Assembly (NCBI GenBank): GCA_964544595.1
Contig: CAZJBM010000005.1
Coordinates: forward strand, 1-64,000
Source: JAGBWK01 sp964544595
GTDB taxonomy: Bacteria > Bacteroidota > Bacteroidia > Bacteroidales > Muribaculaceae
Reading direction: 5' to 3'
Length of the DNA stretch: 64,000 nt
Shown: positions 49,277-59,057 of the stretch, piece after piece
Position numbering within the stretch: position 1 is the first letter of the stretch
Layout: every line of letters begins with the position of its first letter
Program-made: the position numbers and the translations under genes
Notes under the pieces: model-generated
Databases searched by the model: none
What the model was told of the DNA's origin: nothing
What the model saw: only the letters and a program-made list of their open reading frames with translations

Positions 49277-50941
49277 ATGCCAAAAAACACAAAAGAAGAT
49301 GTTAAAGTAGACTTGCTTTTTGAAACAAGTTGGGAAGTTTGCAATAAAATAGGCGGTATTTACGCCGTGCTTTCCACTAAGGCAAAAACACTTCAGACAT
49401 TATACAAAGACAAGGTTATCTTCATCGGGCCCGACGTTTGGTCCAAAGAGACCCCTTCGCCTTATTTCATCGAATCGCCGCTGCTCATGAAAGCATGGCG
49501 CGAGAACACCGGTCTTCCCGAGGGGGTAACCGTCAGAGTGGGTCGCTGGGACGTGCCCGGAAGCCCTATCGCCATTCTCGTTAAGTTCGATGCCCTCTAC
49601 GCTTCTAAAGATCAGTTTTACGGTGATATGTGGCGCCTCTACGGCGTGGATTCGCTCCATGCCTACGGCGACTACGACGAAGCTTGCGCCTTCTCGCGCG
49701 CCGCGGCCCTCGTCATCGAGAGCATATGCCGCTTCAAGAATGCCGAGAGCAAACGCGTCATCGCCCACTTCGACGAGTGGACCACCGGTATGGGCCTCCT
49801 ATACACCAAATGGAAGCTCCCCTACGTTGCCACAATCTTCACCACCCATGCCACAAGCATTGGCCGAAGCATCTGCGGCAACAACAAGCCCCTCTACGAC
49901 TATCTCCGGGGCTACAACGGCGACCAAATGGCTGCCGAGCTCAATATGCAGTCAAAGCACTCCCTTGAGAAAGCAGCCGCTCATGCGGCCGACTGCTTCA
50001 CCACCGTCAGCGACGTGACTGCCCGCGAGTGTGAGCAACTGCTCGAAATCAAGCCTTATGTCACACCCAACGGCTTTGAAATGAACTTCGTGCCTGAAAA
50101 GCCTGAGTATGACAAGGCCCGGGCTAAGGCGAGAAAACGCATTCTCGACGCCGCGGAGGCATTGACCGGCAAACGCTGGGGCGACGACACCTTCATCGTG
50201 GCCACCTCAGGCCGCTGCGAATACCGCAACAAGGGCATCGACGTTTATCTCGACGCTCTCGCCACGCTGCGTGAACGCACTCAGAGCCACACTCTTGCGC
50301 TCGTTCTCGTGCCCGCTTGGGTCGACTCCCCGCGCGAAGACCTCCGAGCCGCCCTCGACAAGCGACAGGCCGGTCCGCTTCACGACCCGGTCATGACCCA
50401 CACTCTCCACAACACCGACCAAGACCCGATTTACAACCGCATACGTCAGCTCGGTTTCTCCAACCAGGAGTACGACGGCATGACGGTTATATATGTGCCC
50501 TGCTACCTCAACGGCAACGACGGCATTTTCAACATGGCTTACTACGACCTCCTGATCGGTCTCGACGCCACCGTGTTCCCGTCCTACTACGAGCCGTGGG
50601 GCTACACTCCGCTTGAAAGCGTTGCATTTGGCGTGCCTACCGTGACCACCTCACTTTCGGGATTCGGCCAATGGGTGCGCGCGTCGCTCACCGCCGGATT
50701 CGACGCTTCGGGCGTTAACGTGATTAACCGCACTGATTCCAACTACCACGAAGTGGCTCATGCTATTGCCGATTCGCTTCAGCAACTCTTGTTAGCATCC
50801 CCAGCCAAACGCGCCGAAATCTCTCTCGCCGCTTGCGAAACCGCCGCTAAAGCAGCCTGGAGCTACTTCATCAAGCACTATATCGTCACTTTCAAGGTAG
50901 CGCTCGAAAAAGCGCACAATCGCCTTGAGGCTCATATATAA
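49277..50941 (+). CDS. Glycogen synthase, eukaryotic-type (GT3)
   Basis: The 554-residue enzyme extends glycogen by alpha-1,4 glucosyl transfer. The N-terminal LLFETSWEVCNKIGGIYAVLSTKA and the C-terminal YYEPWGYTPLESVAFGVPTVTT segment match GT3 (the family of animal and yeast synthases) rather than bacterial GT5 GlgA. Bacteroidetes commonly carry this form; donor preference (UDP- or ADP-glucose) cannot be read from sequence. The phosphorylase gene starts 52 bp downstream. Confidence 0.93.
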   Translation: MPKNTKEDVKVDLLFETSWEVCNKIGGIYAVLSTKAKTLQTLYKDKVIFIGPDVWSKETPSPYFIESPLLMKAWRENTGLPEGVTVRVGRWDVPGSPIAILVKFDALYASKDQFYGDMWRLYGVDSLHAYGDYDEACAFSRAAALVIESICRFKNAESKRVIAHFDEWTTGMGLLYTKWKLPYVATIFTTHATSIGRSICGNNKPLYDYLRGYNGDQMAAELNMQSKHSLEKAAAHAADCFTTVSDVTARECEQLLEIKPYVTPNGFEMNFVPEKPEYDKARAKARKRILDAAEALTGKRWGDDTFIVATSGRCEYRNKGIDVYLDALATLRERTQSHTLALVLVPAWVDSPREDLRAALDKRQAGPLHDPVMTHTLHNTDQDPIYNRIRQLGFSNQEYDGMTVIYVPCYLNGNDGIFNMAYYDLLIGLDATVFPSYYEPWGYTPLESVAFGVPTVTTSLSGFGQWVRASLTAGFDASGVNVINRTDSNYHEVAHAIADSLQQLLLASPAKRAEISLAACETAAKAAWSYFIKHYIVTFKVALEKAHNRLEAHI

Positions 50942-50993
50942 TCTCTCAACCCCTTAATAATCAAGTCAACAATACTTAATCAATCAATTTTAT

Positions 50994-53549
50994 ATGAAAC
51001 TCCAAGTAAGCAACTCTAACGCTCCCGCATGGCGCAACGTTACCGTGAAGGCCGAGCTGCCTTCTAAGCTGAAACATCTCGAAAAACTCTCCAAAAACCT
51101 TTGGTGGGTTTGGAACAGCGAAGCTAAATCGCTCTTCCGCGACCTCAATCCCGACCTTTGGCGCTCTACCGGCGAAAACCCCGTAATGGTGCTCCAACTC
51201 CTTTCTTCTGAAAGAATTAAGGAAATTCTTGCCGACGAAGCCCTTCTCGCTCGTCTTGAAAAAGTCTACGCCGACTTCAAGGAATATATGGCTAAACCCA
51301 TGCGTAAGGACATACCCTCTGTCTCTTACTTCTCTATGGAATACGGCCTCTGCAACTGCCTCAAAATCTATTCAGGCGGTCTCGGTGTCCTCGCTGGCGA
51401 CTATATCAAAGAAGCTTCCGACTCTTGCGTCGATATGACCGCTGTCGGCTTCCTCTATCGCTACGGCTACTTCACTCAGACCCTCTCGGTCGACGGTCAG
51501 CAGATCGCCAACTACGAGCCCCAGAACTTCGACCAGCTCCCCATTGAGCAAGTTGTTGACAAAAACGGCGCTCCCGTTATCCTCGAAGTTCCCTTCCCCG
51601 GACGCACCATCTATTCTCACATCTGGAAAGTCGCTGTCGGCCGCATGAACCTCTACCTCATGGATACCGACTTCGACATGAACAGCGAGTTTGACCGCCA
51701 GATCACCCACCAGCTCTATGGCGGCGATTGGGAAAACCGTATCAAGCAGGAATACATGCTCGGTATCGGCGGTGTTCTAATGCTCCAGAAACTCGGCATC
51801 AACCACCAGCTCTATCACTGCAACGAAGGCCACGCCGCGCTTCTCAACCTCCAGCGCCTTGTCGACTACGTTCACTCGGGCCTCGACTTCAACGTTGCCC
51901 TCGAAATGGTACGCGCCACTTCGCTCTACACTGTCCACACTCCCGTACCTGCGGGTCACGACTACTTCGACGAAGGTCTTTTCGGCAAATACATGGGCGA
52001 ATTCCCCGCTAAACTCGGCATCTCTTGGAACGACCTCATGAACATGGGCCGTGAGAACCCCAACACCAATGAACGCTTCTCTATGAGCGTATTCGCCCTC
52101 AACACCTGCCAGGAAGCCAACGGTGTGAGCTGGCTCCACGGCGAAGTTTCTAAGAAAATGTTCGCTGGCATCTGGAAAGGTTACAACTGGGCTGAGAGCC
52201 ACGTTGGCTACGTAACCAACGGCGTGCACATGCCTACCTGGGCAGCTTCAGAATGGAAAGAATTCTACGCTAAGCATCTTGGCGAGCAAGTGTTTGCCAA
52301 CCAGAGCGACCCCGAGGCTTGGAAAGAAATCTTCAACGTGCCCGACGAGCTCATCTGGAATCAGCGCATGGTGCTCAAGAACAAATTCATCAACTTCGTT
52401 AAGCGCGATTTCAAGGCTAAATGGCTCGCAAACCAGGGCGATCCCGCCGCAGTGATGAAAATCCTCGACAAGATCAACCCCAATGCCCTCATCATTGGCT
52501 TCGCTCGCCGATTCGCCACTTACAAGCGCGCCCACCTGCTCTTTACCGATCTCGACCGTCTCGCTAAGATCGTCAACAACGAGCAGTTCCCCGTGCAGTT
52601 CGTGTTCTCAGGCAAGGCTCACCCCGCCGACGGTGCAGGTCAGGGTCTGATCAAGCGCATCATGGAAATCTCGCGTATGCCTCAGTTCCTCGGCAAGATT
52701 ATCTTCCTCGAAGACTACAACATGGTTGTGGCTAAACGTCTCGTCACTGGTGTCGACATCTGGCTCAACACCCCGACCCGTCCTCTCGAAGCTTCAGGTA
52801 CTTCAGGCGAAAAGGCTGAGATGAACGGTGTGCTCAACTTCTCAGTGCTCGACGGTTGGTGGTACGAAGGTTATCGCTTCGACGAGAAAGCCGGTTGGGC
52901 TCTTACCGACAAACGCACATTCCAGGATCAGTCTCAGCAGGATAAACTCGACGCCGCTACCATTTACTCGATGCTCGAAAACGAGATTATCCCCCTCTAC
53001 TTCGCTAAAAACTCCAAGGGCTACTCTCCCGAATGGGTTCAGTATATCAAGGGCTCTATCGGCCACATCGCTCCTCACTTCACTATGAAGCGCATGATCG
53101 ACGATTATATCAGCCGCTTCTATGAGAAGGAAAGCTCACGCGCCAAGAAGCTCGCCGCTCACGACTATGCCCTCGCTAAGGAGATCGTGGCATGGAAAGA
53201 GAAAGTGGCTCAGGCTTGGGATGGCATCAAGGTATTCGACGTGCAGACTCCCAACGACCTCGTAGGCAGCGTGACCGGCCGCAAATTTGATGCGAAAGCC
53301 ATTATCGACACCAACGGTCTTGGCCGTGACCTCGGTCTTGAGCTCGTTGTTTACAAAGTTGAGAACGGCGAAGAGAAGTTCTGGAAAACAACCGAATTCA
53401 AGGTTGAGAAAGAGGAAGGCAACGTGCTTACCTACGCCCTCTCGACCGTGATCAGCGATCCCGGCGTGTTCCGTATCGGCTATCGTCTCTTCCCCAAGAA
53501 CCCCAAACTTCCTCATCGCATGGACTTCGCTTACACCCGCTGGATCTAA
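50994..53549 (+). CDS. glgP: Alpha-glucan phosphorylase (GT35)
   Basis: The 851-residue enzyme releases glucose-1-phosphate from glycogen or maltodextrin. It is of the compact GlgP type, with an extra N-terminal DUF3417 region (LEKLSKNLWWVWNSEAKSLF). The PLP-binding Lys lies in GTSGEKAEMNG (about 606) and the phosphate-site neighbourhood is intact. The synthase next door gives a synthesis/breakdown pair in one operon. A strong terminator follows. Confidence 0.95.
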   Translation: MKLQVSNSNAPAWRNVTVKAELPSKLKHLEKLSKNLWWVWNSEAKSLFRDLNPDLWRSTGENPVMVLQLLSSERIKEILADEALLARLEKVYADFKEYMAKPMRKDIPSVSYFSMEYGLCNCLKIYSGGLGVLAGDYIKEASDSCVDMTAVGFLYRYGYFTQTLSVDGQQIANYEPQNFDQLPIEQVVDKNGAPVILEVPFPGRTIYSHIWKVAVGRMNLYLMDTDFDMNSEFDRQITHQLYGGDWENRIKQEYMLGIGGVLMLQKLGINHQLYHCNEGHAALLNLQRLVDYVHSGLDFNVALEMVRATSLYTVHTPVPAGHDYFDEGLFGKYMGEFPAKLGISWNDLMNMGRENPNTNERFSMSVFALNTCQEANGVSWLHGEVSKKMFAGIWKGYNWAESHVGYVTNGVHMPTWAASEWKEFYAKHLGEQVFANQSDPEAWKEIFNVPDELIWNQRMVLKNKFINFVKRDFKAKWLANQGDPAAVMKILDKINPNALIIGFARRFATYKRAHLLFTDLDRLAKIVNNEQFPVQFVFSGKAHPADGAGQGLIKRIMEISRMPQFLGKIIFLEDYNMVVAKRLVTGVDIWLNTPTRPLEASGTSGEKAEMNGVLNFSVLDGWWYEGYRFDEKAGWALTDKRTFQDQSQQDKLDAATIYSMLENEIIPLYFAKNSKGYSPEWVQYIKGSIGHIAPHFTMKRMIDDYISRFYEKESSRAKKLAAHDYALAKEIVAWKEKVAQAWDGIKVFDVQTPNDLVGSVTGRKFDAKAIIDTNGLGRDLGLELVVYKVENGEEKFWKTTEFKVEKEEGNVLTYALSTVISDPGVFRIGYRLFPKNPKLPHRMDFAYTRWI

Positions 53550-53580
53550 TCATCGGCAAAGTAAGTTTACCATAACAATT

Positions 53581-53615
53581 AAATCGGCTTCACTCTCTAA
53601 GTGGAGCCGATTTTT
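53581..53615 (+). terminator. Terminator of glgP
   Basis: AAATCGGCTTCAC / GTGGAGCCGATTT (one mismatch pair) with a short loop and a T run at 53611-53615. Confidence 0.85.
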
Positions 53616-53667
53616 ATATTGAGTATCAATCAGTTAACTGCCGAGAAACACCAATAAAGCGCCAAAC

Positions 53668-53717
53668 AACCTATCGATCAGCTATTTACATCATTTTGTG
53701 CTGTATCTTTCACTTCC
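53668..53717. repeat. Degenerate copy C of the hairpin repeat
   Basis: TGTGCTGTATCTTTCACTTC (from 53697) and the preceding 30 bases align with the right half of copy B at 39.6 kb. The left arm is decayed. It runs into the last codon of the BASS-like gene. Confidence 0.5.
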
Positions 53718-54657
53718 TCTCCTTTGATTTGTGCTTATATAGTTGATAGGAGTTGACCACATTGTGCCAAATACTGTAAAAGCCTCCCGCGACTGCAGTC
53801 ACAGGAGAGAAGAAAGTGTAGCCGATCCATATCGCAAACACAGTGTTCTTCTGTCCTAACGCTTGCCCCGCGGTAATCTTATCGCGGTACTTTGCTCCGA
53901 TTTTCCTCCCGAGCCAAAACTGCAGAACGCAACAGCCTAATGAAACGGCCACAAGACCTATCTGAGCCGAGATCGCTACTGTGGAGTGCACTATACTCCT
54001 TACAGTGACGGCTATTGCAAGCGTCAATGCCACCGTCCAAAGATAAAACGCGAGATCAGGCACTGCAATCATCTTCTTATGTAACTTTGGCGACAGCTTC
54101 TTAACCAGAACGGCAAGCACGAGCGGCAGCAATAGCAGAGGAAACACCTTGCCGAGTATCATTATCATAGAGTTGAGCACATGCGTGTCGGGCCGTGGAT
54201 GCACAAAAGGCACCATCACCGGGATAAGCACCGATGCCACTAAGTTTATCAGTATCGTGTACGTGGTGATATGCGCCATGCTTCCGCCAAGTTTGCGGGT
54301 AACGACAGCCGCAGCCGTGGCGGTAGGGCAGATGAGGCATATCATCGCTCCCTCCAATACTACCCTTAGACCGCTCCCCGGCAATGCCATCAACACGCAA
54401 CCTATGCCGATGAAACACCCCGACTGAATCAGCAGTAGCCACCCGTGCCACTTACATGGTCTTATCTCGCGCAAATCAATATGGCAGAACGTCAGAAACA
54501 ACATCGCGAATATAAGCGCCGGCTGAAGTATGCCTACCAATCCCATCATTGCCTCATGGGTTGAATTAAGCCAGGGGATATTCACATACACAAAATAGCC
54601 AGCAATGCCCGCGAGTATGGCGAAAATAAGCATCCAGTCTCTTATAAATCTGATCAT
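53710..54657 (-). CDS. BASS-family (bile acid:sodium symporter-like) transporter
   Basis: The 315 residues contain about nine or ten hydrophobic helices with the family's ICPTATAAAVVTRKLGG crossover segment and a PLLLLPLVLA helix. BASS proteins import organic anions with sodium; in bacteria the substrates range from bile acids to pantoate, and none can be assigned here. It is a single gene, divergent from the hydrolase at 54.7 kb. Confidence 0.8.
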   Translation of the reverse strand: MIRFIRDWMLIFAILAGIAGYFVYVNIPWLNSTHEAMMGLVGILQPALIFAMLFLTFCHIDLREIRPCKWHGWLLLIQSGCFIGIGCVLMALPGSGLRVVLEGAMICLICPTATAAAVVTRKLGGSMAHITTYTILINLVASVLIPVMVPFVHPRPDTHVLNSMIMILGKVFPLLLLPLVLAVLVKKLSPKLHKKMIAVPDLAFYLWTVALTLAIAVTVRSIVHSTVAISAQIGLVAVSLGCCVLQFWLGRKIGAKYRDKITAGQALGQKNTVFAIWIGYTFFSPVTAVAGGFYSIWHNVVNSYQLYKHKSKERK

Positions 54658-54720
54658 CGTTACCTATTCTTGAAAATTTGCGCGAAATTACCTAATTTTG
54701 TGCAAACATTTCGTAGAATC

Positions 54721-55923
54721 ATGAAAAAACATCTTATATCACTCATTGCCCTCATCTCCTTTTTAACCACATTCGCGCAGGATTATTCAGGCCGTTATGC
54801 GCCTCATGGACTCGAACGCCAGATGCCGGTGTTTCTCGACAGCATGAAGACCCGGCTCACTTATCCTATGGCATGGCGAAATGCCGCTATCGACGATTTC
54901 AGCCAGTGGCGCGACTCGGCCCGCTCAGTGCTTCGCACCGCCCTTATGACCGTTCCGCCCAAAGCGCCCGACTTCGCTGCCGAGACCATTTTTGAAGAGC
55001 AGCGCGACGGCTATAAAGCCCGTATCGTGCAGCTCAACCTCTCGGCATGGACGCGTGTCAACGTCTATGTGCTTGTGCCTGACTCTGAGGGGCCTAAACC
55101 CGCAGTCCTTATGTTTCACGACCATGGTGGCCATTTCCTTATCGGTAAGGAGAAAATGATTCGCCCTATCGCGCGCGGTGCGGTCACCGATAAGAGCAAA
55201 GGCAATATTCTGCCGGGGCTATCCGACACTCTTGTCATCAACGATGCCGACCGATGGGCCCGCCAATGCTACGGTGGCCAATATTTTGGCGACTACTTGG
55301 CAAAAAACGGCTATGTTGTCGTCTGCGGCGACGGCATATTCTGGGGAGAACGAGGCTGCAAAGAGGGTGTGCGCAAAGCCAAACTCAATGAGTTTGCCGG
55401 AAACCTTATGGGCATGGGCTACTGTCTGAGCGGCATCACTACGGCTGAGGACAGCTACCTTGCCGACTGGATTGCTTCGCTTCCCGAGGTAGATCCAAAG
55501 AGAATAGGATGCACAGGCTTCTCCATGGGCGCTTACCGTGCCTGGATGGTATCGGCCCTTACCGATGCAATCGGCCCTACGGCTGCGGTTTGCTGGATGA
55601 CTACCACCGACAATCAGTTCTCTTGGGAATATGGCCGCGAAAACGGCGGATATGCCAACACCCTCCCTTCGTTGCGCCATTTTCTCGACCACCCCGATGT
55701 CGCCTCTATCGCTTGCCCCAAGCCGCTGTTTTTCATAAACGGCGAGACCGACAAGCTATTCAAGATACCCGGCGTGGAGTCGGCTTACGCCACAATTAAA
55801 TCGGTATATGAAAGCCAGGGTAAAGCCGACAACTTTCAGTCGGCCATTCTACCGATGCCCCATTGGTGCGGCCCTGAAGTGCAGGAGCGCGTGCTCGCTT
55901 TCTTCGACAGCTATCTCAAATAG
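54721..55923 (+). CDS. Secreted alpha/beta hydrolase (dienelactone-hydrolase/acetylxylan-esterase-like)
   Basis: The start at 54721 gives a signal peptide (MKKHLISLIALISFLTTFAQ); an upstream in-frame ATG at 54670 would bury it. The 400-residue protein has an oxyanion-side motif MFHDHGGHF, a nucleophile elbow GFSMGAYRAW (about residue 265), a catalytic Asp candidate in INGETDKLF and a His candidate in PMPHWCGPE. The family includes polysaccharide esterases and oligopeptidases; an esterase acting on plant glycans is the likeliest reading. The gene stands alone. Confidence 0.78.
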   Translation: MKKHLISLIALISFLTTFAQDYSGRYAPHGLERQMPVFLDSMKTRLTYPMAWRNAAIDDFSQWRDSARSVLRTALMTVPPKAPDFAAETIFEEQRDGYKARIVQLNLSAWTRVNVYVLVPDSEGPKPAVLMFHDHGGHFLIGKEKMIRPIARGAVTDKSKGNILPGLSDTLVINDADRWARQCYGGQYFGDYLAKNGYVVVCGDGIFWGERGCKEGVRKAKLNEFAGNLMGMGYCLSGITTAEDSYLADWIASLPEVDPKRIGCTGFSMGAYRAWMVSALTDAIGPTAAVCWMTTTDNQFSWEYGRENGGYANTLPSLRHFLDHPDVASIACPKPLFFINGETDKLFKIPGVESAYATIKSVYESQGKADNFQSAILPMPHWCGPEVQERVLAFFDSYLK

Positions 55924-56019
55924 GCTATCTTTTGCAGTTGAGCAACTTTTCATCTGACCGACGTACTAAGATGCGGTTTTTTACGTTATTTATTTTAACA
56001 CCCGCATCACTCTAACGGA

Positions 56020-57039
56020 ATGAAGCCATATCAAATACTTACACTCTGCATAATCTTCTTTTCTGCCCTTTGGACAAAAGCGCAGGATGGCTCCTCTGCC
56101 TACAATTTTCTCAACATCTCCAATTCTGCCCGCATCTATGGTCTTGGTGGAATCAATATCACCTCTATCGAGGACGACATTATGACTATCGACCAAAATC
56201 CCTCTTTGCTCGGATCGGAGATGGACAATCAGCTGGGCTTCAGCTATATGCGTTATCTTGGCGACTCTAATTTCGCAGGTGTCAGATACGGAAAGGCGAT
56301 TGGCGATCACGGCGCGCTCGCTTTAGGGCTGCAATATTTCGGCTACGGCAGCATTAAGGGTGCCGACGAGAATGGAGTGCTGACAGGAGATTTCTCCCCC
56401 AAAGACATTTCTTTCAGCGCCGCTTATTCCTACGACCTTAACGAAAACGTGCGACTCGGCGCCAACCTCAAATTCCTTTCAAGCAGCTACGAGCAGTATT
56501 CTGCGTTCGCCATTGCTACCGACCTCGGCGTCAACTATTTCAACCCCGATAAAGACTTGTCGCTCTCTGCCGTTGTTGCCAATCTCGGCGGCCAGATAAA
56601 GAAATTCAACGAGTCTTACGACCGTCTCCCGATCGATGTGCGACTCGGTATCACCAAAGGTCTCGGCTCTTCTCCTATACGCCTCTCCCTTACGGCATGG
56701 AATCTGACCAAATGGAGCTTGCCATATTACGATGCGGGCGACGGCACTCAGTCCTCAGAGCCCGAAATCAAAGAGTCGTTCATGTCCAATCTCTTTCGCC
56801 ACCTTATTTTCGCTGCCGACTGGGCCCCCAACGAGAAGTTTTACGCGACCATAGCCTATAACTACAAGACGCGTACCGATATGTCTACCTATCAGCGAAG
56901 CTTCCTCTCAGGCTTCTCTATCGGCGCCGGCCTCAACGCCAACAAATTCGGCCTTAGCCTTGCTTTCGCTCAACCTCATTCCGGAGCTACTACCTTCATG
57001 GTCAACATCCGCCTGAACATCAACGACTTCATCAACTGA
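56020..57039 (+). CDS. porQ: Type IX secretion system protein PorQ
   Basis: The 339-residue outer-membrane beta-barrel protein has a signal peptide and the PorV/PorQ-like start (SSAYNFLNISNSARIYGLGGIN), with repeated amphipathic strands and a terminal Asn/Ile-rich strand. PorQ pairs with PorZ and PorU/PorV in the attachment complex that anchors T9SS cargo to A-LPS. The porQ-cmk-ispH order, here with an MFS gene inserted, is typical of Bacteroidetes. It supports the presence of a T9SS in this strain. Confidence 0.88.
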   Translation: MKPYQILTLCIIFFSALWTKAQDGSSAYNFLNISNSARIYGLGGINITSIEDDIMTIDQNPSLLGSEMDNQLGFSYMRYLGDSNFAGVRYGKAIGDHGALALGLQYFGYGSIKGADENGVLTGDFSPKDISFSAAYSYDLNENVRLGANLKFLSSSYEQYSAFAIATDLGVNYFNPDKDLSLSAVVANLGGQIKKFNESYDRLPIDVRLGITKGLGSSPIRLSLTAWNLTKWSLPYYDAGDGTQSSEPEIKESFMSNLFRHLIFAADWAPNEKFYATIAYNYKTRTDMSTYQRSFLSGFSIGAGLNANKFGLSLAFAQPHSGATTFMVNIRLNINDFIN

Positions 57040-57076
57040 GATATTGCTTTAAGGTAAGTTATATTCACTGTTCGAG

Positions 57077-58255
57077 ATGAATGATAAGAATAGACTCGGT
57101 AAGCACCCGCTTATAGCCAATCGCACAGCATTTTTGATAATAGGCTGCCTTGAGGCCGCATGGGCGCCTCTTGTGCCCTACGTTAAGAGCGCATTCTCTC
57201 TCGATGAGGAAACGCTCGGTTTGCTTATGCTCTGCTCGGGGCTTGGATCAATCATGTCTCTCCCGGTTTCAGGTTGGCTTTGCATGAGATTCGGGGCCAA
57301 GAGGGTAGTGTATTTTTCGGGATTCATGATGGCGTTATCGCTTTTGGCCATTAGCCTTATGGTCAATGTATGGCTTACGGCTGTCATGCTTATGATATTT
57401 GGAGGTTGCACGATTTCGGTTGATGTTGCCGCCAACGTCAATGGTGTGGCTATTGAGCATCAAACCGGGAAGCACCTGATGTCGGGGTTTCACGGAGGAT
57501 ATTCCCTCGGAACGCTTATCGGCGCCGGAGCTATGAGCGTGTTATTCTCGTTGGATATCGTTCCGGCATGGGCCGTCGTTATCTGCATCGCGCTTATTCT
57601 CATAACTATGATTTGGGGTTGTCGCGACCTCCTATCCAAGAAAGGGCTGAAAAATGCCAATCCCCCTTCAGCCTCCGCGCCGCGGGCAAAACAAAAATTC
57701 CGCGTTCCGCCTATGGTCATAGTCATAGGTTTGTTATGCTTCATCATGTATGCGTCGGAGGGTGCGGTCATGGGCTGGTCGGCGATATTTGTCAGCGAGG
57801 AAAGGGGTGTAGATATTTCAGCGGCCGGATTTTTCTATACCGCTTTCGCGGTTATGATGACAGCAATGCGCTTTATGGGCGATAAGATTGTCAGCCGATT
57901 CGGTCAGCGTCGAGTCGTGGTCTACGGAGCTTTGTCGGTTGCTGCGGGCTTCGCTTTGGTGATTATTGTGCCTAATATCATATCTACCGCTATCGGTTTC
58001 GCCCTGATTGGCCTCGGTGCCACCAATATCGTGCCGCAATTCATTTCCTTTGCGTCGGGCATTGAGGGAATGGCCGTTCAGAATATCATCAGCGTTATTA
58101 ACGCCCTCGGCTACTCAGGCATATTGCTCGGCCCTGTATTGATTGGCTTTGTGGCAAAACATTACGGCCTTCACGCTTCCTTTGCCGGAATCGCGGTCTT
58201 CACTTTGGTTGTGGCCGTAATCTCAGCCGCTGTTTTAAAAAAACGTGAGCGATAA
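57077..58255 (+). CDS. Major facilitator superfamily permease
   Basis: The 392 residues form twelve helices with an MFS loop motif MRFGAKRVVYFSG between helices 2 and 3. A second half starts near 215 and repeats the motif (VSRFGQRRVVVYG). It resembles FucP/YbjJ-like sugar or drug permeases, without a clear substrate. It lies between porQ and cmk in the same direction. Confidence 0.85.
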   Translation: MNDKNRLGKHPLIANRTAFLIIGCLEAAWAPLVPYVKSAFSLDEETLGLLMLCSGLGSIMSLPVSGWLCMRFGAKRVVYFSGFMMALSLLAISLMVNVWLTAVMLMIFGGCTISVDVAANVNGVAIEHQTGKHLMSGFHGGYSLGTLIGAGAMSVLFSLDIVPAWAVVICIALILITMIWGCRDLLSKKGLKNANPPSASAPRAKQKFRVPPMVIVIGLLCFIMYASEGAVMGWSAIFVSEERGVDISAAGFFYTAFAVMMTAMRFMGDKIVSRFGQRRVVVYGALSVAAGFALVIIVPNIISTAIGFALIGLGATNIVPQFISFASGIEGMAVQNIISVINALGYSGILLGPVLIGFVAKHYGLHASFAGIAVFTLVVAVISAAVLKKRER

Positions 58256-58311
58256 ATCCCACTTGTTTGCAAATCTACAAATGGCGGGCATTCATAATCC
58301 CGATTTTTTTG

Positions 58312-58319
58312 TAATTTCG
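58312..58319 (+). promoter_or_regulatory. Promoter -7 box of cmk-ispH
   Basis: TAATTTCG, a common variant of TAnnTTTG, lies 27 bp before the cmk ATG. Confidence 0.4.
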
Positions 58320-58345
58320 CGATAGATTAAAAACCACGTGACATA

Positions 58346-59041
58346 ATGGGAAAAAAAATAATCGTAGCCATCGACGGCTTCTCTTCTTCAGGCAAAAGCA
58401 CAATGGCCAAGCAATTGGCTCGCGAGATAGGTTATCGTTACATCGACTCCGGAGCCATGTACCGCGCCGTTACGCTATATGCGCTCGACCATGGAATGAT
58501 TTCGCCCGACAATGTTGTCGACACTTGTCGGCTCATCGAGTCGCTCCCCGACATTCATATCGACTTCAAGGCTCTCCCCTCAGGGCAGAGGACCCTACTC
58601 AATGGCCGCGACGTTGAGGATGAGATTCGCACCCTCCGCGTGTCCAATTCCGTATCGCCGGTAGCTGTTATCCCTCAGGTAAGAGAGGCGCTTGTGGCCA
58701 TGCAGCAGCGATTCGGGCAGGAGAGAGGTATCGTCATGGACGGCCGCGACATAGGCACAACCGTATTCCCCGATGCCGAGCTCAAGATTTACCTCAACGC
58801 CTCCCCCGAAACTCGCGCCATGCGCCGCTGGAAAGAATTGCAGGAAAAGGGCGACGCCACCACTACCTACAAGCAGGTGCTCGACAACGTGATCACGCGC
58901 GATCATATCGACTCCACCCGCGAGGTGAGCCCTTTGCGCAGAGCTGATGACGCTATTGATCTCGACAACTCCGCAATGACTATAGCTGAGCAAAATCAAT
59001 GGCTTATCCAACGCTTCAACGAAGCCGTCAACCAAGCCTGA
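58346..59041 (+). CDS. cmk: Cytidylate kinase
   Basis: The 231-residue enzyme phosphorylates CMP and dCMP. A P-loop GFSSSGKSTMAKQLA at the N-terminus, the YIDSGAMYRAVT motif and the CMP-binding VMDGRDIGTTVFPDAELKIYL segment are intact. It is followed after 16 bp by ispH. Confidence 0.96.
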   Translation: MGKKIIVAIDGFSSSGKSTMAKQLAREIGYRYIDSGAMYRAVTLYALDHGMISPDNVVDTCRLIESLPDIHIDFKALPSGQRTLLNGRDVEDEIRTLRVSNSVSPVAVIPQVREALVAMQQRFGQERGIVMDGRDIGTTVFPDAELKIYLNASPETRAMRRWKELQEKGDATTTYKQVLDNVITRDHIDSTREVSPLRRADDAIDLDNSAMTIAEQNQWLIQRFNEAVNQA

Positions 59042-59057
59042 TAAATCTGCTTTTCCT

